Below, piece by piece: positions 1 through 8,996 of a stretch of DNA of 64,000 nucleotides. A model generated the notes under the pieces. It searched no databases and was not told the DNA's origin. It saw nothing but the letters and a program-made list of their open reading frames with translations. The stretch is from the NCBI GenBank assembly GCA_947258655.1, contig CAMYJD010000007.1, positions 1-64,000 on the forward strand, in the 5' to 3' direction. A program made the position numbers and the translations under genes. The stretch comes from an uncultured Gammaproteobacteria bacterium. GTDB taxonomy: Bacteria; Pseudomonadota; Gammaproteobacteria; JAADHQ01. Every line of letters starts with the position of its first letter. Within the stretch, counting starts at the first letter, position 1.

Positions 1-2820
1 ATCGAGACTATATGTCAATGTATCACCGACATCCGGATCGGTCGCATCGGCATCGTAGCTGTACAACACCCCGACGGTAGCGGTCGTGACCGGTGTCGAC
101 GTGATCGTCGGGGCTTCATTATCATCGATAACCGTGACGGCGATATCCTGTGAATCGGTCAAGGCGCCGGAATCGGTGACCGTGACCTGGACGTCATAGA
201 TATTGTTGGCACCGGCATCGGTCGGGGTCTCGAAGTCCGGGGCGACATTGAAGATCAGGACACCGGAGTTGACATTGATTGAGAACAGCGCCTGATCGGC
301 ACCACCGGTCAGTGAGTAGGTCAGGCCGGCGCCTTCGCTGTCGATGTCATCGATGGATTGCACATCGGTGACAAAAGTCTGGTTCTCGGCCGCATTGACC
401 GTGGCCGTAGCACCGCCGCCGTCACTGATAATGGTCGGTGCCTGGTTCAGCTCGCAGGAATACACCTCGATATCGTCGATATCCCAGCCGGTTCTACCAC
501 GAGTACTGCGAGTCCCGACGCGGAACCGAAAACGTACGTCCTGACCTGCCAGGGTACTAAGATCCAGTACAGTCTTGAAGTAATCCTCCGTTTTTCCACT
601 GATTGCAGCCCGACCGGCAAGCGGATTATCAGTAGACGGATATAATCCAGCAATATAATTCGGGCCTAATACAATCAGGCTGCCGGCATCAGTCCAGCTG
701 ATACCACTGTCGGTGCTAATTTCAACTACGCCGCCGTCCACGTAGGTACCATTCGAGTAAAATTCGAATTCATATTGATGCCGGAACGTCATGAATGCAT
801 TATCGGGTAGTGTGATATCACTGCTCATTTCGACGGTCGAATCACCAACAACCGCAAGGTTTGCTCCCCTGAAAGAGTAATTGCCACTATTCGGGTTGAT
901 TGAGAAATAGATATCCGGAGTACCCGCACCACCGCTCCAGTGATTGGCGCCGGTGATAAGATTATTGATCCAGTTACCCGAACTGATGTCTTCGAGGTCA
1001 TCCTGGAAAACGAAGTCCGGTATCATTGCTGTGGAACATTGGCCTGGTAGAAGTTTTGGCGTGATATTGACCGTCAACGACATCACATCTGCTGCCCCAC
1101 TGATGCCCGAGATTTCGATTCCGGAATCGCCGACAAAGCCTGATTGATAGCGTTTCGTACTGGGGACAGTGAGATTACCTATGGCACTGACGCCCTGGCC
1201 ATGAAAGACATCGCCTCCATCACCCCGACCATTGCCTTTCTCCATGTCATAGTTGCCATCTGCCTGCAACAGTGCGACCCGATAATGTTTATTATTGCCT
1301 GGCCAGCCGGACTGCCCGGGATACCCTTCCTCCGTATTAAACGGTTTCACTTCATCGATATGCCAGACGGCAATCCCGCCCTGCGGCATGATGCTCTCGA
1401 TACCGACCGGTTGACGATTTTCAAGCAGCAGGTATTCACCTTCCGGAAACCCGCTGTCGATACGGATGATATCTGCATTGGTCTCAACCTGTGATAGTAT
1501 TGTATCGGCAGATGAGGCTACCCGCCTCGGTGTTACCCAGCCCAGCTTTATCTTGCTCCACGCAGATAAATGCGGGGGGTGCAACTGGCTGCCATCAAAG
1601 CCCCACGAATTCGCCATCATCGCCCAGCTGCCGATACCCTGGCCACCACCATTGGTGTCGTACAGATCCGGCAGGCCTAAAAAATGACCCAATTCATGAG
1701 CGATAACGCCGATGCGGCCGATGGCGGAGCCCGACGTATCCCACAGACCCGGGTTGATATTATAGGGACCAACCTTGATGCCTTCGGCGGATTCCCACTC
1801 TGGATTGATCTGCCATTTATGTGACCAGATTCTGTCTGCAGCGGACACACCGTCCGCATCTATACCACCCCATTCCGCGCCGTAGCCGGAATGCACAAAC
1901 GTGATCGCATCGATATAGCCATCGTTATCGGTATCGTAATCGCTGAAATCGATTGTAGCATCTGCAGTATCGAGCGCTTCTCTCAAGGCCTCCCATAGGG
2001 TCGCATCACCCGACTGACCGTTGGCATAATACTGTTCACTTTCCGTCACATCGATCCAACCGACGACCGTGGACTGCAGATCCAGCTGATCGTAGGAATT
2101 TTCCTTGTACACATCGTTAATGCTACCTGTCGGGGCCAACGTCGCGTCACCACCAGCCTGGTTAAACAGCACATTAAAATCCGCATCTGACGGCAAGGTT
2201 CGGGTGGTGTGGTTGGAAAAACGGATCAGAACGACCAGGTTCTTTACCGTGCCGATTGGAGCAATCGCCTGCGGTGGTGCTGTTTGCGTGCCTGGTGTTG
2301 CAGCCTCCCCTTGGGATGGCGCCAGCCTTTGCTCGCGGATTGCTTTTATCACTGCGGGCGGAGGCAGGATTTGCCTGGAAAGCCCCATCGCTTGCGGGTT
2401 TACCTTGCCGACCTCCCAGCCTGTGGGTACCAGGCGGTTTTGTTGATTCAACTGGGCATAGACAAACTTCCCATTGTCGCGAACCACGGTATAGCCTTTC
2501 ATATCCTCATGCCAATGGAAAAATTCATCACCGCGAATATGTAGCCTGACCTTTGTGCCATCGGGCTGGGTTACTTCAATGGGGTGTGGACTGGCATTGA
2601 TAGCCAGCGCATCGCCGCTGATGACGATCAGCAACAAGGCCGTGGCAAACAGCATGAGCAATGAAACAATGTTGCAGCGGATTTGCCGGCCTGCATGTTT
2701 CAGGATCGAAGATGTTTGTGTTGTTGAATTAAAAATATCCAGGGAAGTCCCGGATTGTTGATCGTCAACATCATACCCTGTACGCAATGCTGTACGTTGG
2801 AAATGGCTTGCCCCCCACAT
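1..2820 (-). CDS. Secreted M6-family metallopeptidase with cadherin-like repeats, C-terminus beyond window
   Basis: An open frame of 940 codons runs off the left edge, so the protein is complete at its N-terminus only. The ATG at 2820 follows a GAGGGAG ribosome site. About 48 residues precede a hydrophobic stretch (about 50-67) ending in ALA, an unusually long leader for a secretion signal. The zinc motif HELGHFLGLPD lies at about residues 375-385, with SWAMMANSWG downstream as the probable Met-turn. This is the pattern of immune inhibitor A-like M6 peptidases. A jelly-roll-like region ends near residue 790 and is followed by a cadherin-type domain (QAPTI start, then FETPTDAGANN and VTVIDDN). 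A second repeat (EAPTITSTPV) begins before the edge. Extracellular protein degradation is inferred. The export route cannot be seen because the C-terminus is missing. Confidence 0.9.
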   Translation of the reverse strand, partial: MWGASHFQRTALRTGYDVDDQQSGTSLDIFNSTTQTSSILKHAGRQIRCNIVSLLMLFATALLLIVISGDALAINASPHPIEVTQPDGTKVRLHIRGDEFFHWHEDMKGYTVVRDNGKFVYAQLNQQNRLVPTGWEVGKVNPQAMGLSRQILPPPAVIKAIREQRLAPSQGEAATPGTQTAPPQAIAPIGTVKNLVVLIRFSNHTTRTLPSDADFNVLFNQAGGDATLAPTGSINDVYKENSYDQLDLQSTVVGWIDVTESEQYYANGQSGDATLWEALREALDTADATIDFSDYDTDNDGYIDAITFVHSGYGAEWGGIDADGVSAADRIWSHKWQINPEWESAEGIKVGPYNINPGLWDTSGSAIGRIGVIAHELGHFLGLPDLYDTNGGGQGIGSWAMMANSWGFDGSQLHPPHLSAWSKIKLGWVTPRRVASSADTILSQVETNADIIRIDSGFPEGEYLLLENRQPVGIESIMPQGGIAVWHIDEVKPFNTEEGYPGQSGWPGNNKHYRVALLQADGNYDMEKGNGRGDGGDVFHGQGVSAIGNLTVPSTKRYQSGFVGDSGIEISGISGAADVMSLTVNITPKLLPGQCSTAMIPDFVFQDDLEDISSGNWINNLITGANHWSGGAGTPDIYFSINPNSGNYSFRGANLAVVGDSTVEMSSDITLPDNAFMTFRHQYEFEFYSNGTYVDGGVVEISTDSGISWTDAGSLIVLGPNYIAGLYPSTDNPLAGRAAISGKTEDYFKTVLDLSTLAGQDVRFRFRVGTRSTRGRTGWDIDDIEVYSCELNQAPTIISDGGGATATVNAAENQTFVTDVQSIDDIDSEGAGLTYSLTGGADQALFSINVNSGVLIFNVAPDFETPTDAGANNIYDVQVTVTDSGALTDSQDIAVTVIDDNEAPTITSTPVTTATVGVLYSYDADATDPDVGDTLTYSLD

Positions 2821-3364
2821 AGACTGGCTCCCTCTTTGTTTTTGTTGCGGATCGTCATGCATTTTTTTGCATGATTAAAATCGTGTGGAAATTACCGTGT
2901 TGTGTTTCAGCCAGACATCAATGTGTCCCCTACTACCCGACCTGGCCTGGACACGGACATTTTTCTTTTAAATCGTTTCTAACACTATCATGATCAAGTG
3001 TAAAGCAAAATCTTACAGTTCATGATGCAGCAAAAATCTATAAAAATATAGCCGCGCATAAAAGTTGCTATAAAACAAATATATAAGATCAATTATTTAT
3101 TCAATCTCTGAATTTAGGGAGTCATCAGTGCCAGAGAGCTAGATATTCGGAATTTAGATATAATTACATTTAACACTGGAGCAGGGTAGACCTTTTCCTG
3201 TTTAACATCTTTTCTGTAATTGTTTCACTGCTCATCGCGAGGATGCCTTGACCCGCAGAGTAAGGTACCCATAATGAAATCCGAAGGGGTTCTATGTGCA
3301 AGACGACTCTGCGATCTCTCAGACTTTATGTCCAGTCTTTAATGAACCAGTTCGATGACATTAT

Positions 3365-3505
3365 TTCAAAGATTGCTTCATTGCATTCGCAATGACAATT
3401 AATCATTGTGTCATCGCGAGAAGTGTTTTTTACGACGTGGCGATCTGCCGGCAAGAATAACTTCGTTTTGGAGATTGCTTCATTGCGACGCTCTCGGCCT
3501 TCCAT
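3365..3505. repeat. Dispersed intergenic inverted-repeat element (TCATTGCGAG/GGCAATCT type)
   Basis: The stretch contains GATTGCTTCATTGCATTCGCAA followed by TGTCATCGCGAGAAG and ACGTGGCGATCTGCC, then another GATTGCTTCATTGCGACGC. These are the complementary ends of a palindromic intergenic repeat type found in many bacterial genomes. A related copy lies at 13373-13546 in this window. Confidence 0.6.
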
Positions 3506-3516
3506 GGCCATCGCGT

Positions 3517-3634
3517 CATAAGGCCATCCTGGTCAAGCCGTTCGCGCCCATCCATGGGCTCCACGGCATAAGACCTTCCTGGTCAAGCCGTTCGCGCCCA
3601 TCCATGGGCTCCACGGCATAAGACCGACAAGGTC
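3517..3634. repeat. 50-bp tandem repeat, two full copies plus a partial
   Basis: Units 3517-3566 and 3567-3616 differ at only a few positions near their starts (CATAAGGCCATCC against CATAAGACCTTCC). A third partial unit begins at 3617. The unit includes CCCATCCATGGGCTCC. The same unit occurs reverse-complemented at 13391-13456, so this is a mobile or dispersed repeat, not a local duplication only. Confidence 0.85.
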
Positions 3635-3646
3635 TTCATGAACAGA

Positions 3647-5383
3647 TTACTCCAGCCGTATCGCATAGACCTCTTCCAGCGAGGTCTTGCCCTGGCGCGC
3701 CAGTTGCAGCGCGTGTTCGGTCAGTGTGACCATGCCTTCGTCGACCGCGGCCTGTTTGATGGTTTGGGCATCGACGCCAGCCGTGATCAGGCGACGGATC
3801 CTGTTCGTGACCGGCAGCAGTTCGCACACGGCGACGCGGCCATGGTAGCCGCTGTTGTTACAGGAAGGACAACCCTCGCCCTGATAAAAGGTTTCATCGG
3901 CCGCCAAACCCAGCTCCTCCAGTATATCGGCATCGGCCCTGACCGGCCTGGCGCAATGCTTGCAATTCAGGCGGATCAGGCGCTGGGCCATACCACCGAG
4001 CATCGTTGCGCTGAGCAGGTAAGGCTCGATACCCATATCCAGCAGGCGCGTGATCGAACTGGCGGCATCGTTGGTGTGCAGTGTGCTCAGCACGGTATGT
4101 CCGGTCAGCGCGGCCTTGTTGGCGATCCGCGCCGTTTCCATATCGCGGATCTCGCCGACCATGATAACATCCGGGTCATGACGGAGGATATGGCGCAAGC
4201 GTGTATTCATGACCTGGATCTGTTCGACGCCATCCATATGATATTCGACCGGGTCCTCGACGGTAATGATATGCGGGCCTTTCTTTTTCAATTCGTTCAG
4301 GACCGAGTACAAGGTCGTCGACTTGCCCGAGCCGGTTGGACCGGTGACCAGAAAGATACCGAAGGAACGATTGACCAGGTCACGCAAGATGCGCAACTCG
4401 CGCGCATCGAAACCGATCGCAGTCAACGGCTTCAGGCCGACTTCGGTATCGAGGATGCGGATGACGACGCTTTCGCCACTGACGGTCGGGATAATCGACA
4501 GGCGCAGGTCGACTTCATTCGCGCCACGCTTCATGCGTGCATGCCCGTCCTGCGGCAGATGGTGTTCGGCAATATCCATCTGTCCGATGACCTTGATGCG
4601 CGTGACCAGTGGCAACAGCATTTGGCGATTGAGGCTGCGCACGAACTGCAGTTTACCGTCGATACGGAAATAGACATTGACGCGGTCCTTTTCCGGGCGA
4701 ATATTGATATCCGAGGCCGCACGCATGACGGCCTGCTGTAACAGGGAATTGATCATGCGTACGATCGGTTTTTGCTCGACCAGCCGTGCGAGCTCGTCAC
4801 TGTCGAGTTCGTCTTCCCGTTGTGGCAACAGGTCCAGCTCGACCTCGCCGAGCATCTCGATGTCCTGCTGATGGCTGTAGTATTCACTCAGGGTCAGGCT
4901 GATATCCTGTGCGGATGCGATGACCGCCTCGACCATGCGGTTGACATGAAAGCGAATGATATCGCGTGCCTCCCAGTCCATCGGATCTTCCATGGCCAGG
5001 ATCAGTAGGCCATCCACTTCGGCCAGCGGCAGTGCATTGTATTGCAGGGCCAGATCAGTCGGCACCAGTTTCATGACCTCGGGACTGATCTCGAATTCGC
5101 GTAATTGTACAAACGGGATACCAAATTTTTTTCCCAGCGCAATACTGACCTGGGTCGGTGACACGAAACCCATTTGCACGAGCAGTTTGCCGAGGCGTAT
5201 ATGCGGATTATTGGCTTTCTCTTTGAGAACGGTCTGCAGTTGCATTTCCGTGATCAGCCCGTCTTCAGTCAGGAACTCGCCCAGATGGCGATCGGGCTGT
5301 GGCACCAGGTTGGCCAGGGCCTCGCGCAGATCATTGATATTATGCACGACCTGATAATCGAATTGTCTGATATTGTCACTCAC
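3647..5383 (-). CDS. MshE/GspE-type secretion or pilus ATPase with c-di-GMP-binding-like N-domain
   Basis: The 578-residue protein belongs to the GspE/PilB ATPase family that powers type II secretion or pilus extension from the cytoplasm. Walker A is GPTGSGKS at 348-355, followed by the Asp box (TVEDPVEY), Walker B (VIMVGEIRD) and His box (STLHTNDA). A four-cysteine zinc site (CKHC, CPSC) lies near the C-terminus. The N-terminus has two MshEN-like repeats, about 33-57 (HLGEFLTEDG) and 63-87 (RLGKLLVQMGF), which in MshE bind cyclic di-GMP. The usual SDIHIRPE reads SDINIRPE. The start is a GTG at 5383 behind AGGGG. No pilin, platform or secretin gene lies next to it, so it is an orphan, distinct from pilB at 44.6 kb. 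Its partner system is unknown. Confidence 0.9.
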   Translation of the reverse strand: MSDNIRQFDYQVVHNINDLREALANLVPQPDRHLGEFLTEDGLITEMQLQTVLKEKANNPHIRLGKLLVQMGFVSPTQVSIALGKKFGIPFVQLREFEISPEVMKLVPTDLALQYNALPLAEVDGLLILAMEDPMDWEARDIIRFHVNRMVEAVIASAQDISLTLSEYYSHQQDIEMLGEVELDLLPQREDELDSDELARLVEQKPIVRMINSLLQQAVMRAASDINIRPEKDRVNVYFRIDGKLQFVRSLNRQMLLPLVTRIKVIGQMDIAEHHLPQDGHARMKRGANEVDLRLSIIPTVSGESVVIRILDTEVGLKPLTAIGFDARELRILRDLVNRSFGIFLVTGPTGSGKSTTLYSVLNELKKKGPHIITVEDPVEYHMDGVEQIQVMNTRLRHILRHDPDVIMVGEIRDMETARIANKAALTGHTVLSTLHTNDAASSITRLLDMGIEPYLLSATMLGGMAQRLIRLNCKHCARPVRADADILEELGLAADETFYQGEGCPSCNNSGYHGRVAVCELLPVTNRIRRLITAGVDAQTIKQAAVDEGMVTLTEHALQLARQGKTSLEEVYAIRLE

Positions 5384-5616
5384 ACACTACCCCTGGCGAA
5401 CTGTGATAACCGAAGATTTCCCACACGCCTGACAGGTTATCGACAGTTTGACGGTTTTCTATAGACAAAACGGGTGCTTATGGGCCTGAGCAGGGTTGCG
5501 CGGAGTATTTCAGGCCGTAATTAACAGGAGCATAGCGTACACTGCGAGGTCATTTGAAAGATGGCCGCGGCGGTGTATGATAATGCGACATAATAATTCA
5601 GTAGTGGAATCAAACC

Positions 5617-5871
5617 ATGAGCACAACAATCTACGTGGCAAATTTACCCGAGAACACCAATGACCAGCAAATCCAGGACCTGTTCGCGCAATATGGTGAT
5701 GTCCTTTCGGTCAAGCTGATCAGTGATAATGAAACCGGTAAGATGATGGGTTACGGCTTTGTCGAAATGCCCGAAGATATCGCCAATAAGGCCATTTATG
5801 AACTGAACGGCAAGGAATTCGAAGGCAATACCCTACAGGTCAACCAGGCACGCGGTCGAAGTGATCGCTAG
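5617..5871 (+). CDS. Small RNA-binding protein with a single RRM domain
   Basis: An 84-residue protein made almost entirely of one RNA recognition motif. RNP2 is IYVANL at 5-10 and RNP1 is MGYGFVEM near 44-51. The tail is rich in Arg, Gly and Ser. Bacterial proteins of this size bind single-stranded RNA and are often cold-regulated in cyanobacteria; the target here is unknown. The start is preceded by GTGGAA at a normal distance, and TATGATAATG upstream (about 5576) resembles a -10 region. The next gene begins 5 bases after its stop, so the two are probably co-transcribed. Confidence 0.9.
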   Translation: MSTTIYVANLPENTNDQQIQDLFAQYGDVLSVKLISDNETGKMMGYGFVEMPEDIANKAIYELNGKEFEGNTLQVNQARGRSDR

Positions 5872-5876
5872 GATCA

Positions 5877-7418
5877 GTGACTAAAGCCAAACAGCCGCCA
5901 GGCGTAATCCAGACCCCCCGTCTGCAATTACGCCGTATAGGCATCGACACTTACCGCGAAAATGTCGCCTATCTTCACCGTGATTGCCATATCTATCGCG
6001 CCGAAGGCTTTCAAGCCCTGTCCCGGGTTTTCATTGGTGCCGATGGCGGGCATATCCTCGCTGTACTGAATGTCGTCGATGACGAGGCCATCGTCTCACC
6101 GGATGAACTGGGACTGTCGGAGCAGGCCTTCGTACAACTGGGTCTGGACGCAGGGACCCCGGTCAGGATTGAACATGCCGAGCCGCCCAAGTCGATGGGT
6201 GCGGTACGCCGCAAGATCATCGGTGAAAGCCTGAGCCAGCAGGATTTTGACACAATCAGCCGCGACATCGTCGAACATCGCTATTCGAAAATGGAAATCG
6301 CGGCCTTCCTCGTTGCGTGCAGCCAGTCGGGTCTTGAGCGCGACGAGATACTGTATCTGACCCGATCCATGCTCGAATCCGGCAAACAGCTGGACTGGGA
6401 TGAAAACCTGGTCGCCGACAAACATTGCATCGGCGGTGTCCCGGGTAACCGTGCCTCGATGTTGATCGTGCCGATCGTATCGGCGCATGGCATGCTGATC
6501 CCGAAGACGTCCAGCCGCGCGATCACATCGCCGGCCGGCACGGCCGATACGATGGAGGTACTGGCCAATGTTGAACTGCAACCGGAACAGTTGCGCCATC
6601 TGATCCACAAGGAAAGAGGATTTATTGTATGGGGCGGCACCTCCAAACTTGCCCCGGTCGATGACATCTTGATATCTGTAGAACGCCCGCTGGAGATCGA
6701 CTCGATGGGACAACTGGTTGCATCGATCCTGGCAAAAAAACTGGCAGCCGGCTCGACGCATTTGTTGATCGATATACCGGTAGGGCCAACGGCGAAGGTC
6801 AGGAAAATGAATGAGGCATTGCAATTACGCAAACTGTTCGAATTTGTCGGCGATCAACTGGGCCTGCATACGGAGGTCATTATTACCGATGGCAAGCAAC
6901 CGATAGGAAGAGGTATAGGCCCGGCACTGGAGGCGCGTGATGTCATGCAGGTGCTCGCGAATGAACCCAACGCCCCGCATGACCTCAGGCAACGGGCCCT
7001 GCAACTGGCCGGCAGGATCATCGAGTTCGACCCGGATGTCAGAGGCGGCCAGGGCTACGCCATCGCCAGGGATATTCTCGATTCCGGACGCGCGCTGGAA
7101 AAAATGCAACGTATCATCAGCGGTCAGGGTGCCACAACGGAGGCTGTCGCATTGGGCTCACTGACCCATGAGGTGTGCGCACCACACAGTGGCATGGTCG
7201 AGTCCATCGATAACCTGCAGATGGCACGCATCGCACGCATGGCCGGCGCACCGATGGACAAGGGGGCCGGCGTTGACCTGTCCAAAAAACTGGGTGATGC
7301 TGTCAACAAGGGGGAACTGCTCTACCGCATCCATGCGGAGTTCAGGTCCGACTTCCAGTTTGCCTGCGACCTGGCCCACAGAGACAGCGGTTACACGATA
7401 GCAAAAGAAAAACATTAA
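5877..7418 (+). CDS. AMP phosphorylase/thymidine phosphorylase family enzyme
   Basis: The 513-residue protein has the length of archaeal-type AMP phosphorylases. An extra N-terminal domain of about 90 residues precedes the nucleoside phosphorylase fold, whereas classic DeoA has about 440 residues. Recognisable segments are the [12 protein letters not shown] phosphate loop, [20 protein letters not shown] and the [11 protein letters not shown] region. The family cleaves nucleoside monophosphates or nucleosides with phosphate, giving ribose 1,5-bisphosphate from AMP. The start is a GTG at 5877 behind AGGATC, five bases after the RRM gene. The PRPP synthetase gene starts at the next base after the stop, which suggests a shared role in phosphoribose metabolism. 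Substrate (AMP, CMP, UMP or thymidine) cannot be settled by eye. Confidence 0.85.
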   Translation: MTKAKQPPGVIQTPRLQLRRIGIDTYRENVAYLHRDCHIYRAEGFQALSRVFIGADGGHILAVLNVVDDEAIVSPDELGLSEQAFVQLGLDAGTPVRIEHAEPPKSMGAVRRKIIGESLSQQDFDTISRDIVEHRYSKMEIAAFLVACSQSGLERDEILYLTRSMLESGKQLDWDENLVADKHCIGGVPGNRASMLIVPIVSAHGMLIPKTSSRAITSPAGTADTMEVLANVELQPEQLRHLIHKERGFIVWGGTSKLAPVDDILISVERPLEIDSMGQLVASILAKKLAAGSTHLLIDIPVGPTAKVRKMNEALQLRKLFEFVGDQLGLHTEVIITDGKQPIGRGIGPALEARDVMQVLANEPNAPHDLRQRALQLAGRIIEFDPDVRGGQGYAIARDILDSGRALEKMQRIISGQGATTEAVALGSLTHEVCAPHSGMVESIDNLQMARIARMAGAPMDKGAGVDLSKKLGDAVNKGELLYRIHAEFRSDFQFACDLAHRDSGYTIAKEKH

Positions 7419-8330
7419 GTGACGGACACAGACACATCTGCCGACAAGCATAGCCTGAGTCTGCTGCATTTCCCGCACAGTGTCGACAGCGCCAGTGCCC
7501 TGGCAAAGCGGCTCGGCATTGACTGCCACCAGATCGATGTGCATCGCTTCCCCGACCATGAGGCACGTATTACCCTGCCTGACATCGACAATGAAGCCGT
7601 GGCCATTTACCTGAGTCTTGATGACCCAGACCATAAACTGATCGAGTTGATGCTGGCCTGCGCGGCCTTAACGGAAGCGGGCATACGCTCCATAATCCTG
7701 ATTGCACCCTATCTGTGTTATATGCGCCAGGACATCGCCTTCCAGCGTGGACAGGCGGTCAGCCAGCGCATCGTTGGCCAGTTCCTGGCCTCACTCGTCG
7801 ATATTATCATCACTGTCGATCCACACCTGCATCGCACGACCGAGCTGGGCGATGCCGTACCGGCGAAACAGGCCATTGCCCTGTCCAGCGCCGGATTACA
7901 GGCCGAACATATCAATCAGCATTTTCCCGGTGCACTGCTGATCGGACCAGACCGCGAATCGGAACAATGGGTCGGTCGCATTGCAGCACTGAGCGGATGC
8001 GACTATCTGGTCGCCGACAAGCAACGCCGCGGTGACCGCTCGGTACAGATCACGTTGCCCGAGGCCGCAATCAGCGGCCGCCAGGTGCTGCTGATCGATG
8101 ATATGGCCAGTACCGGGCAAACGCTGGCGGCCTGTGCGCACATCCTGCAGCAACGTCAGGCAGAGGAAATCCATGCATTGATCACGCATGCACTATTTAC
8201 CCGCCAGGCAGAACAACTGCTCACCCGGGCCGGTATCGCCTCGGTCTGCAGTACCGACTCGATCAGTCATCCCAGTAACTGCATCAGCCTGACCCCGTTA
8301 CTGGCCGCTACCCTGCAAGGCCTTATTTGA
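7419..8330 (+). CDS. Ribose-phosphate pyrophosphokinase-like protein (PRPP synthetase)
   Basis: A 303-residue protein of the PRPP synthetase family, which makes PRPP from ribose 5-phosphate and ATP. It shows FPDHEARITL (usually FPDGE), the ATP-binding RQD in YMRQDIAF, DPHLHRTTEL at the metal-binding histidine, a short flexible-loop equivalent DKQRRGDRS and the PRPP loop LLIDDMASTGQT. The sequence resembles the short archaeal-like class more than the main bacterial Prs of about 315 residues. It begins with GTG immediately after the phosphorylase stop, so the two genes look translationally coupled. It is probably a second, specialised PRPP synthetase; the housekeeping prs is not in the window. 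Confidence 0.85.
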   Translation: MTDTDTSADKHSLSLLHFPHSVDSASALAKRLGIDCHQIDVHRFPDHEARITLPDIDNEAVAIYLSLDDPDHKLIELMLACAALTEAGIRSIILIAPYLCYMRQDIAFQRGQAVSQRIVGQFLASLVDIIITVDPHLHRTTELGDAVPAKQAIALSSAGLQAEHINQHFPGALLIGPDRESEQWVGRIAALSGCDYLVADKQRRGDRSVQITLPEAAISGRQVLLIDDMASTGQTLAACAHILQQRQAEEIHALITHALFTRQAEQLLTRAGIASVCSTDSISHPSNCISLTPLLAATLQGLI

Positions 8331-8333
8331 TCC

Positions 8334-8996
8334 ATGCGCCCGTCCGCCCCTCCCGGATCTTTCTTTATTTTCCTGTTGGCGTTGATGCTGCTGTTTATTG
8401 TCATCCAGTTACAGGCCATCGGCTTTGTGTTCAGTAAGCTCGGTCTTTCCCGCAATGGCGCGACGCTGCTGTTATTCAGTTCACTGTTGGGCAGCATGCT
8501 TAACCTGCCCTTGTTCCGCATTCGCTCGACGGTACCCATTCAACGACCGTCGCTGCCGTTTATGGATAGTTTGTGGCAACGCCGGTCGGCACCAGGCTAT
8601 ACAATGATTGCATTGAACACAGGAGGGGCATTGATACCGGTCGCTTTCTCGATCTACCTGATGTACTACCATCATTTACCGTTTACCCAATTGATCATCG
8701 CTATCGGCATCACCAGCCTGATCAGTTACCTGGTCAGCAGACCGATGCCGGGCATCGGCATTGGTATGCCGATCTTTATTGCACCGATTACTGCGGCGCT
8801 GACAGCGTTGCTTATCGATCCGGCCCATGCCGCACCCCTGGCCTATATCGGTGGTACACTGGGCGTGCTGATCGGCGCTGACCTGCTGCGACTGGGCAGC
8901 ATCCGCAGCATGGGCGTGCCGGTTGCCGCTATTGGCGGAGCAGGTACATTTGATGGCATCTTTATTACCGGCATTATCGCCGTATTACTGACATGA
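8334..8996 (+). CDS. DUF1614 family integral membrane protein
   Basis: A 220-residue hydrophobic protein with about six or seven membrane segments. It contains ALNTGGALIPVAFSIYL and a glycine-rich segment GIGIGMPIFIAPITAAL, which I recognise as the DUF1614 pattern. Its function is unknown. It starts 3 bases after the PRPP synthetase stop and overlaps the following SDR gene by 4 bases (ATGA). It is therefore part of the same operon as the phosphorylase. A transport role for a nucleoside or related solute would suit the context but is only a guess. Confidence 0.75.
   Translation: MRPSAPPGSFFIFLLALMLLFIVIQLQAIGFVFSKLGLSRNGATLLLFSSLLGSMLNLPLFRIRSTVPIQRPSLPFMDSLWQRRSAPGYTMIALNTGGALIPVAFSIYLMYYHHLPFTQLIIAIGITSLISYLVSRPMPGIGIGMPIFIAPITAALTALLIDPAHAAPLAYIGGTLGVLIGADLLRLGSIRSMGVPVAAIGGAGTFDGIFITGIIAVLLT

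Larger units (their letters stand above)
2821..3646. other. Intergenic region with AT-rich leader and repeats
   Basis: No supported gene lies here. The left half (about 2861-3200) is AT-rich and must hold the promoter of the M6 peptidase gene. The right half (about 3363-3635) is a mosaic of short inverted and tandem repeats. Small open frames across the repeats look spurious because they are made of repeat sequence and have no ribosome site. Confidence 0.7.

Noticed and set aside
3517-3634. Possible CRISPR array
   Set aside because: The 50-bp units follow one another without spacers and there are no cas genes. It is a tandem repeat.
3638-4741. A 367-codon plus-strand frame
   Set aside because: It lies wholly opposite the MshE/GspE-type ATPase gene, which has complete motifs and a ribosome site. 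The plus-strand product has no family pattern.
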